Assembly (NCBI GenBank): GCA_015680685.1
Contig: MNCI01035250.1
Span: 161,380-225,379 of the forward strand
Length of the DNA: 64,000 nt
Source of the DNA: Gnetum montanum
Taxonomy: Eukaryota > Streptophyta > Gnetopsida > Gnetales > Gnetaceae
Reading direction: 5' to 3'
Part shown: one piece after another, positions 55,122 to 64,000 of the stretch
How the letters are laid out: every line of letters starts with the position of its first letter
How positions within the stretch are numbered: position 1 is the first letter of the stretch
Program-made: the position numbers and the translations under genes
The notes under the pieces: model-generated
Databases searched by the model: none
The model's input: the letters and a program-made list of their open reading frames with translations, nothing else
What the model was told of the DNA's origin: nothing

Positions 55122-56484
55122 TATAATGACAGAAAATTTAATGTTGGAGAACCAAAAAATTTTGTACAAGATAGTTTAACTCATGGATATGTGGGCCTCA
55201 AAAAGGATCTAAACTACCCTAAACAATCTTTCCAACCACCTAGGGACTTCAAAAGTCTATTGCCAATTTTGTTTAAATGCAAGTAAAAACATGATAAAAG
55301 TATGTAAAACAAGATCACAACATTGAATCCAAGGGTAAATAAAATAAGAGAATAATAATAAAGTCAAATTGGAATAGTGAAAAATCATATATTAAATAGT
55401 AAATTTTAACAAACATGAGAATAAGGAGGTTTGAGAGTATAGATCATGGCTTGAAAGCTTGAGAAAATTAATGCATCTATCGTAATCTAGTGTAGGTGGT
55501 AGAGTGTGTCCTACGCAAAACTTGCACTTTTCGCCCAACTTGATCTACAACTCCTCCAATCAATGTTGTATGGTGTTGCCAAGATGTTGCTAAAATTTGC
55601 TGCCAAAGCTCTGTCAAGTGATCACTACAAAAATTTCCCTCCAAAAGTCCTAAATGTGATCTTAGATCAGCAATTCATAGTTTTTAGATCTATAATGATT
55701 GCATCTATATTAGTTTTGAGCATTATGAATGGCTTCCTAGTCAAAGCACAACATGTGGGCTGAAAGCCCAAGTTCCACATGCTAGGCTCACATGCTACCC
55801 ATCTTATGAGACTACACCATTCATCATGTGAAGATAAAGCCCAAGCCCACATGTTGACCTCATACACTATCCATCATGTGGGACTACACCATCCATCATG
55901 TGGAACTAAAGCCCAAGCTCTACATGTTGACCTCATACACTACCCATTGTGTGGGACTACACCATCCATCATGTGAAGCTAAAGCCCAAGTTCTACACAC
56001 TAACCTCATACACTACCCATCATGTGGAACTACATCATCCATCATGTGGAACTAAAGCCCAAGGTCCACACACTAACCTCATACACTGCCCATCATGTGG
56101 TGTTGAGGTGCCCATTGTATGAGGTAAAAATATCAAATTTCATAACCTATGGAGCCTTTTCAGCTTCCACAACCTGGCATACATAACATTTGTAGCTTGT
56201 GGAACATTTTTTATCCTTCCACAAGTTGGAGTACCTAACACTTATGGCCTATGAGGCATTGTTGATCTTCATAAGCTAAGATGCATGGGATTTGTAGCTT
56301 GTGGAATGCAAATCTCATTTTTACATTGAGAAATCTCTTAGCCCTATTGATACAAGGCTGCAATATATGGTCTTTGGGGAAAATAAGGCCATTGTATCTA
56401 CCTTTATATTTTTACCAAATTACAATGAAAATTTGAACTACAAGCCTTTACATTGCAACATGAAATTTTCCTTGAGGTGTTTCA
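55122..56484 (-). mobile_element. 5' LTR of the outer element
   Basis: About 1,363 bp from TATAATGACAG to GAGGTGTTTCA. The left block (accctaaacaatctttccaaccacctagggacttcaaaag) aligns with the family LTR block (gccctagatagtcttgtcgatcacccaagaacttacaaag near 7415). The middle is replaced by a 73 bp tandem array. It is more diverged from the inner LTRs than those are from each other. Confidence 0.7.
55755..56105. repeat. 73 bp tandem array in the outer LTR
   Basis: The word CTCATACACTACCCATCATG recurs with its 'catacac' (or related 'cacatgc') at 55789, 55861, 55934, 56007 and 56080: spacings 72, 73, 73 and 73 bp. Each unit has the half-repeat CCATCATGTGGGACTACACC / CCATCATGTGGAACTAAAGC. About 4.8 units. 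Confidence 0.92.
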
Positions 56485-58715
56485 AAGATCATCATATAGT
56501 TTGTACTATATTATAAGAATATTAAACAAAAATTCTAATCAAGAGTAGGTTCCTAATACTTTAGAATTCCAAGCACATCATGTACAAGTGGCTAAAAAAG
56601 TCTTTGAAGAAGAACCATTGCAATGTAAATCTTCCAATAACAAATCAAATATAATTGATGATTTACTAATGCTTTAAGATGAGTTCAAGATGAATCATAA
56701 CAAAATATTTAAAGTATTCAATTTCAAAAACATGAAGAAACTTCATCAAGGAGGAAGAAGCTCAACATCAAAATAATCAAGAAGATGATATATGATTGGC
56801 TCTAGTATGAAGTCACTCATCATACTTTCCAATGTCCTCTAATGGAGGGATTTTTAGAAAATAGGATGTAAGAAAAGTATTCAAAATAATTTCCTAAATA
56901 AAGAGAATAATCTTATCATGTTTTCTTATGTATTTTTGTTAAAAAAATATCATGGGTGAATGTATTTAGCTTCAAATACCCCTTGAAATTTCTCATTTTG
57001 AAATACACAAATAAAGTTTGTCTATAAGCCATGTATTATGGTACCAATCTATTTCTATAAATTGGAGGTCATTTTTTTTCTAAAAGTGATGCAAAAAAGA
57101 ATGAAGTTTTGATGAATTGCAAACATTTTTTGAAGTCAATAAATTAAAGAATTGTTAGCTCTTATTACTCACTCACCATTCTCTCTCTCATTATTCTCTC
57201 TTACTATTCTCCCTTCTTGATCATTCTCTTTATCATCTAGAATAACTTTTACCAATTTCATCACTCCAAAAGAATTATAAATGATTAGAAAACCATAATT
57301 TAAATAAATAATTTGAATTTATTTCATCCATGTAAAGTAAATAAATTTTTCTAAGTAAATAAAGACCCATTATAATGTCATGGATTGAGGACCATATGAT
57401 TTCTTCCCACAAATTGTAATAAGAATTTTGGGAAATTTAACAAAGTATAACATGTTGTAAACTTATAGTATGAGTTTTTCTCATCTAGTATCTACCATGA
57501 TTAGGCCACAACTTGCAGTCTTCTAAAAAATTCAGACCATGACTAATGTTAAGATTAATCAAAAATCACATTTTTTAAAGAATTTCAAAAAATCTAAAGT
57601 TGCTTCCACATCACTAAGATTCAATAGTAATTTTAGTAATTGTTTATTTTACAACTCTAAATTATAAAATTGAAATTTACAAAAGTAAATAGAGAGTTAC
57701 AATATATAGATAAAAATAAAAAGGAAATTTGTCTTCATAACAAGAATAGTTAATAATTAGGATCATAGGATCATCACCCAAAGGTGCAATATCCATCCTA
57801 CTAAGGTAGGGTCCCATAAGGGGTGGTAGATGAGTGAAAGCCTAATCTTTTTTGAGTAGTTACACCTAGGCATGAACCCAAGTCCTACAACTTAAGAAAA
57901 AATCATCTTACCATCCCTCCAAGTGGTGGCTCCTAATAATTGCTAATAACTCTAACAAGAAAATTAGTAGAAGTAAGACAAAATATATAGAATGTAGTTT
58001 CAATAATAACATAAATAGTGGTAAAATAAAAGTGATAATTCAAAGCCAAAAACTCTCTCACTCCAAACAACTTCATTACCTCGTATTAATGCTCCAATCA
58101 TATGTTGAAATTGATAAATATAAAAGAAATAAGATTCAAATCGGATGGTCAAAATGGATATAGGCTAGTGGTGTTTTGTGACACCCTGGGTCTAGATACC
58201 TCACTCTAGTTGATCCATATTTTGGCATAAACCTTAGACGTGTTGTTTGTCTAACCTTTACTTTGTAATTGTGCCCTTTACATTGGTATGCTCTAGTGTG
58301 ATGTGTATTTTATTTGGGATTATTTACATGATTGGTATGATTTATACCTTTGGATATGTATGTATATATGTATATGCATAAGTTGGAGCTATGTGCCTTG
58401 TAATTACTTTATAAGGTATAATTGATATTTTTTAATTAATTTTATTTTATTTTAAGCATATGTACACTGATCCCTTTGTTAGAGTTTTGAGTAAACAAGT
58501 ATAAGATGGGTTAACAATGAGGTGTTATCCTAGTCGCAAGACTCTTGATTTGAAAGCAACAAGTCATGGGGTTGACTCTTGTGGGCAGTGTTGAGTCATA
58601 AAGTTCTAATTGGACTATATATCCTAGGATATGCTTATATTACACTTATTTTAGGGTTTCAAGACCCTGCTCACTAGCACATGGGATTCTATAATGGATG
58701 TGTTGTATTCATTGG
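56485..58715. other. AT-rich flank without recognised genes
   Basis: Beyond the outer element. Short coding-like peptides at 56560-56800 were not recognised. A CT-rich run lies at 57175-57235. TGTGACACCCTGGG at 58185 resembles an LTR start, but no partner was found. Confidence 0.4.
58711..58715. repeat. Target-site duplication of L-family copy 3, left (attgg)
   Basis: Matches attag at 59561-59565 in 4 of 5 bases. Confidence 0.6.
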
Positions 58716-59560
58716 TGATGAATCATCAATAATATAAGCTGCATCAATGCATGCCCATTGATGCATCCCCATCAATGCATGCTAGGATGCATTGACATAG
58801 GTATGTTAACACTAATAATGTGTAAACCTCTCACATTTATGGCATCTTTTTTTCTTAGTCATAGCTGAATTTTTATAATTTCTTTCTTAGAGAGTTAGAA
58901 TATTTTTCCTCTAAGTAACCATAGCATCAATTTATGACGTAGTACTAAATTTATTCAAGTGCACATGTACCTAGACACATTTTCATAAATGATAATAAAA
59001 TCAAGATTTCCTATATCCATTGTAGCACTTAGACTAGTTTAATTATACTTTATAGTACTTTATGTTACAAGCAATTTACTTTCATGTTGTAATTAATTAA
59101 TATTATCATTCATAAATAATGTGAGTACAACCATTTCAAGCATAACATACTAATTCTTGGTAATCCTAACAATGGATACTTGGTACACCTAGTAGTATAC
59201 ACTTAATAACCTAGCGTACGGGAAATGGGATCATATCCTCCACGTTAGGATAGTTAGTAAATGAAGTAGTTAATTGGTTAGTTAATTGACACATTAAGAC
59301 TTCATTCATTTAATTAGATAGTAAATAGGAAAAAAATAATTTTAAAAATATAAAAATTAACATCTTGTGCCTCAACCATACTTAACCACATACACAACTC
59401 AACACAAGTGTGGATTAGAAATATGATGACTTACAACTACATAATTTGCTATCTAGAAATATCAAAAACTTAGGTTACTAAGTCCAAGGAATTTGATCAA
59501 ATCACGTGTGAACACTTGTGATTCATATAGTTGGGCATAGGAACTGCCCATCGCTCATCA
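58716..59560 (+). mobile_element. L-family solo LTR, copy 3 (845 bp)
   Basis: TGATGAATC...CGCTCATCA, flanked by attgg/attag. No primer site or polypurine tract adjoins. CATCAATGCATG and GATGCATTGA words lie in the first 90 bp. The block around GTGAGTACAACCATTTCAA aligns with copy 1, and the end block ATCACGTGTGAACACTTGTG.. with copy 2. Confidence 0.8.
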
Positions 59561-59924
59561 ATTAGTTATTATGTATGAAATGCTTTAGTGATTATTTGAT
59601 ATTTGATTGAAATGAATTTTGATTTTATTTTCGATTAATATATTTTATATGTTATACCTTTTACTTTGGATTCTATTCATGGTACAAGGTACTACTACTT
59701 AAATAGGCATATCTGGTTTTGAACCTTAGATGTTAGTTGGTATTTGGAGTTGGTATAGCTTACTACGTGGTACTTAGAGGTATCCTTGAGAATAAAAGTT
59801 ATGTACATACCCCTTTAGAAATAATATTTATATTTTAATTCTTATAATTTGGTTACATGCATTTTCTTTTGGGTTATTTGATTTCCTATTAGAAATTACA
59901 CGTTGGTTTGACATTAGCATGCCT

Positions 59925-61400
59925 TTCATCATCGTTGTCGTCGTTGTAGCCTTGTCCAAACAAAATGGGGTTGACTACATAAGTTCTTTTTTATCATTCA
60001 TCTTCATGAAGAGGTAGGTCTTTTTTTATTTTTAGTTATTTTAAATTATCTTAATTTTTTCTATGTCTTGTTTATTTTTCCTTTCAATGACTTTTCTAGA
60101 ATAATAATGCAATAACATTTTTATAGGCTCATTATCTAATCTTCTTTACACATGTTCAAACTATCGAAGATATCATTATTGTAGCTTATCTAAAATAGAG
60201 GTTACTTGAAGTCTTTATTTAATGTTTATATTATCCAATTTATCTTCTTTCGTAACATTTAACCTTCATCTAATCATTCACATTTCTACCATACTCATTT
60301 GTTATTCATGCCTCTTTTGCACTATCCAACATTCAACACTATATAAGATAGTAGGCCTAGTTGTTATCCTATAAAATTCTACCTTTAGTTTTATTTGTAT
60401 TCTTTATCACAAATTATACCACTATCTTGTCTCCATTTTGACTATCCAACATCAACTCTATCTCTTATATCTTTATCAATTTCACCATCTTAATCCTAAG
60501 TAATAAAACTACTTTGTAGATAGGGACTTTTTGGACTTGAATTGTCACTTCTATTTCACTACTATTTATGCTATTATTAAAATTTCATTTCATATATTCT
60601 ATCTTACATTTGCTAATTTTTAAGCCTTTTAATTCTAGATCATATCTCCACTTCTCTATTTTAGAAGTCATAGTTTATCAAGTTGTATCCACTAACACAA
60701 TATCATCTGCAAATAGCATACACCAAGGGATTTCATCTTGTATTACATTTGTTAATTCATTCAAAATAATGAAAAATAAGTTTGAGCTAAGAATAAACCC
60801 TTGATGTAGATCCAATGTTACTAGAAATTAGAGCTACTGCTACTATTGCCTCATTTTTAATCATTTTGTGTATCATCTAATTTTCTTTCCTAGCACCTTG
60901 TTACCAATTCTTAAAGCATTTTTTCTTGTTTTGGATAACATGTTACACTTCATCACTCCACTACCATGTCTTCCTTGGGATGTATTTTTTGCCTTTCATT
61001 TTATCTAAAATGCCTTTTCCAATTTTTTGAATGTAACTTTCCATTTGGTCTCAAATTAAATTTGTAGGGTAATCTCAATTCCATATGCCTTCTAAAAGTG
61101 ATATTATTTTCCATAAAATTCTATTATTTTATACATTTAGCACCTTTTCTTATGCTACCTTTGAAGCTAATTTACAAGGCACTCTTTAGGTATGACCTTG
61201 TAGTCTTTGCATATGCTCAATCTCTTTTGCACAGCAAGAAATAGTCATAGCATACTACCTAGCGATATCTTCATTAGAGATCATCCATTTGCTTCGTTCA
61301 TATTTAGAAGACTAATCCAAAGAAGAAGACCCTACCATATAGGAGAGAAGCCTCATTTAAGCTAATATGGTCTTCCAAATCTATGTAAGTGCTTTCTTTT
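59925..61400 (-). pseudogene. RTE-clade LINE, 5'-truncated and decayed
   Basis: The minus strand reads, from right to left: DYKVIPKECL (about 61195), KYIPRKTW followed by a stop and WSDEV, VIQNKKKCFKNW (about 60900-61000), HQGFILSSNLFFIILNELTN, VIQDEIPWCMLFADDIVLVD (palm motif FADD at 60693-60719), then KIEKWRYDLELKG. These are the linker and reverse transcriptase of plant RTE LINEs. The 3' end (59925-59990) has the typical ATGTAGTCAACCCCATTTTG, then GACAAGGCTACAACGACG and a short-unit tail. The endonuclease domain is absent or unreadable. LINE RT copies its RNA at a nicked target. Confidence 0.88.
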
Positions 61401-63610
61401 CAATTTTCCATTTTATACCTTGTTGAAATTCAATCTTTGATCTTTGTCTCTACTTAGGATTTGGAGCTAATTTTTAGGAGATCTCTACCACATGATGGTT
61501 TCTCTTAATAGAGCTTCAAATCATATAGGAAAATTTATTACAATTCTTGATTTTTGAGTTTTAAATCATATTCGTTAATGCACATTCCATCTTGCGGACA
61601 ACCATTTTATGACATGTAATTGATAAATCTAAGATTTCTATGTAGTATACTTCAATGATTTGGATTTAGATCTAAAATTTTTCTATTATATCATGATTAT
61701 ATGATGAAATTTATTTTTTGACCTAATTTGGATATTGTTTATTTTTATCAAATTTTTGGGACATTTTGATAAGGCTTATAACTTATTTCAATTTTTGAGG
61801 TCCAAAACATTATTTAACATTAGACATCCAAAAGGCAAAGTTATTCAACACACTAGCATAGATCTTAATGCACCTTCCTAATGAAAAAAGCTTTGTTATG
61901 ACCCTATCACTAGGTTACAATGCAAGTTGTGATTGAAATAAAATAAAACAATTTCAACATTTGAAAAAAAAAAGGCAATGTAATAAAAATGTGTTTGTCC
62001 TAAGTAGTCCATACATTGAGTTTATATGTTAAAAAACATAGTTAACCTTGTCAACAGTAGAAACAAGAATAAGAAACCACAATTAAATGCCATTAGAACC
62101 TAGAAATTATTTTTAGAAGGCTTAGGGATCATTAATAGTTAGTAAAATGTGAGACTTAGGACTCATCAATATTTGGATAATTATGAGACTTTGGGCTTAT
62201 AAAGATTTAATAATAGGGATAACTAGGGCTCATCAACATTAGAAATTTAGTATTTCATTAGTACATTTACCTATTACCTTGGGTTTGGTTAATTTATATA
62301 TGTTTTTTTACTAATGTTTCTTTTGGAATTGGGGTGATTAGCTTTTTAGAATTCAACTTAGCTATTTGTTAGGTTTTTGTGAAGTTACAATAGAGGGAGT
62401 GGTCCATTGATTTTAAAGGAACCCTAAGGCTTTACTAAACCCTTCACTATTTATATAGTGCAATCCATGTAATGTTTTCCTTTAAGCATCATCATAAGAA
62501 GGGGTACTTTAGGCACCTAAAGAAACATAAAAACTAAGGTGTTATTGGAGATGACCATCGTACTAGAGTTAAGAAACAATAAATAAGTATTGCAAGTATA
62601 TTTTGGGTTGGTTTTGGTTTTGGATAAAATATTTTTGTTCACAACAAGTAAACATCTCAACCTTGACATTTGGAAATAGAGAGTTGGTACTAGCTTCTAC
62701 AAACTTGATGATGAGTTGCTCGATATTCCAACATTTCACCATAAAAGTCATAGGCATTCACACATGACTAAATTGTAATCTGTGGATGGACAATGTAAGT
62801 ATGCTAGTGGTTGATAGTTGGTTCATGGTCATTATCTTCTCACTTTGAGTTAGTGAAGTATGACTTTTATGGTTTAACTCTCAATGAGCTATATAATACT
62901 ATGATATTGTAGGCTCATATTACTCCTAAGTGTATTCATAATGAAAAGATGAGAATAAAATCTAAATCTAAATGATAATAGGAATGGAAATCTATTCTAT
63001 CTTATCGTTTTCGTACATGTCCTGCACTCATGTAACCATTATTGGAATTACCAAGTGAGTTCACTACTGAGAAAATTAAGTAAAGCCACTACTAGGTTAC
63101 CAAATGATTACACTTAATGTTCGAAACTAGTTGTACTCATTTTGCCTTACTAATGGATATGAGAAGAGAAAAGTACTTATAAAATGTAAAGATCTAAACT
63201 AAAGTAAAGATATTAAATAAGTGAAAATTAAACTAAGGAGAATGAGTAAGTAAAGAAATTAAGTGTAATGCTACAATGGTGAGAAATAATCTTGATCTTT
63301 ATTTCCATCCATGAAGTATGTTCAAGTACACTCCACTTGACTATAGATTTCGTAAAACTATTTAACACCACACTGTGAGCATTTACTCTATTGCTAAGTC
63401 TAAGTTACAAAAACAAACTACAAGAATTTTACTATGGGTGGAATGAATGTTCTTTCATTGATGTAACCAAATGTTGCTATTTGTAGGGATGACCAAGACC
63501 CTCTACATTACATCAACAATGATGTATGTAAGGCTATGATGTCATAGATATGATATCATAGATGTAAGATAATAGATATGATATTTTGGCCTATTACAAA
63601 AAGGTTTTAT
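61401..63610. other. AT-rich sequence without recognised genes
   Basis: No convincing coding region on either strand. The 62-codon minus-strand frame at 62569-62757 has no known motif. A-runs at 61965-61975. Confidence 0.4.
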
Positions 63611-63611
63611 C

Positions 63612-63630
63612 ATATCCCCACAACTGACTG
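63612..63630 (-). other. Candidate polypurine tract and LTR edge
   Basis: The minus strand reads CAGTTGTGGGGATA then TGATAAAACC. A G-rich tract followed by TG is what the 3' LTR junction of a minus-strand element looks like, with the LTR running left from 63612. The codons just upstream (LEDEFPVSCGD) recall the tail of gypsy polyproteins. No partner LTR is visible in the window. Confidence 0.3.
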
Positions 63631-64000
63631 GAAACTCATCCTCAAGTTAAAACCAAAGAAGCATAGAGTTCCTTACAAAATTATTAGTATTCAGACTTGA
63701 CATGACTACTTAACTCTGAATGCCGCATTGTGATTTAAGTGGTGCTTTATAAAATTGTCATGCATGGCATGATGGACACTATTGGCGACCATTTGGGATG
63801 CGACCACCAACGAGTGTCCTCAAACAGGATTTAGGTGCTTGCTGGTCTCTGGCAACACCAAGGCCCAGATACCTCCAAATAAACTCAGTAGTTAATGTGA
63901 GTATGTGTGTGTGCTGTTGCGATGTGCGGTTGTGAAAAATGAAACGATTGCGTCATGTGTAAACTACAAATGACTTATCAATAAGACATTCATCCAACTT

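Noticed and set aside
55755-56105. CRISPR-like array
   Set aside because: Units are contiguous tandem repeats without unique spacers, inside a plant LTR.
57781-57945. SINE or tRNA-like sequence (GGGTTCATGCCTAGG on the minus strand)
   Set aside because: Only a weak B-box-like word; no A box at the proper distance, no cloverleaf and no A-tail or duplication.
58185-58715. TGTGACACCCTGGG as the start of another LTR
   Set aside because: No partner copy, primer site, polypurine tract or duplication was found.
62569-62757. 62-codon minus-strand frame
   Set aside because: No recognisable motif, and its length is within chance for this base composition.

Overview
This is a 64 kb stretch of plant nuclear DNA made almost entirely of old, nested retrotransposons. 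I see no intact host gene. Long LTRs (0.85-1.9 kb), Ty3/gypsy elements of the Tat/Ogre type, a chromovirus, a Ty1/copia element with a UBN2-type gag, an RTE-clade LINE and heavy stop/frameshift decay point to a seed plant with a very large, slowly purged genome. A gymnosperm is most likely; the species cannot be told from the sequence.

Layout. 1-7,321 holds remains of a minus-strand Tat-like element (called 'd'), cut by a ~0.5 kb LTR candidate (2,128-2,640), a plus-strand coiled-coil ORF (3,660-5,960) and an L-type LTR (6,303-7,159). The 5' LTR of d (7,322-13,766) is split by a 5.1 kb chromovirus (8,486-13,553) with a target-site duplication. Next comes a cluster of decayed host-gene fragments (13,850-17,216): PIP aquaporin, class III peroxidase, UDP-glucose:glycoprotein glucosyltransferase and SKU5-similar multicopper-oxidase-like protein. 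From 17,290 to 56,484 lies an 'outer' Tat-like element on the minus strand. Its antisense gene is split by a complete 21.5 kb 'inner' element of the same family (20,219-41,710). Its gag is split by a 1.9 kb LTR (45,023-46,937), and its leader by a 6.1 kb copia element (48,250-54,358). The right flank holds another L-type solo LTR (58,716-59,560) and a minus-strand RTE LINE (about 59,925-61,400).

The most unusual feature is the Tat-like family itself. In minus orientation the inner element reads LTR, PBS, gag, protease, then on the opposite strand a multi-exon gene, then a ~190 bp satellite-like array with a 20 bp palindromic core, then RT, RNase H, integrase, polypurine tract and LTR. The antisense gene begins with a domain resembling FCP1/NIF-type small phosphatases (HAD fold) and has GT-AG introns at matching places in two copies. 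Antisense introns would not be spliced from the element's own genomic RNA, so such a gene could be carried through retrotransposition. The outer element carries the same gene in the same place, but host-gene fragments lie beyond it instead of pol.

Limits: all family calls come from reading motifs by eye. Domain edges in decayed regions are good to tens of bases at best. 31,916-32,158 is an assembly gap.
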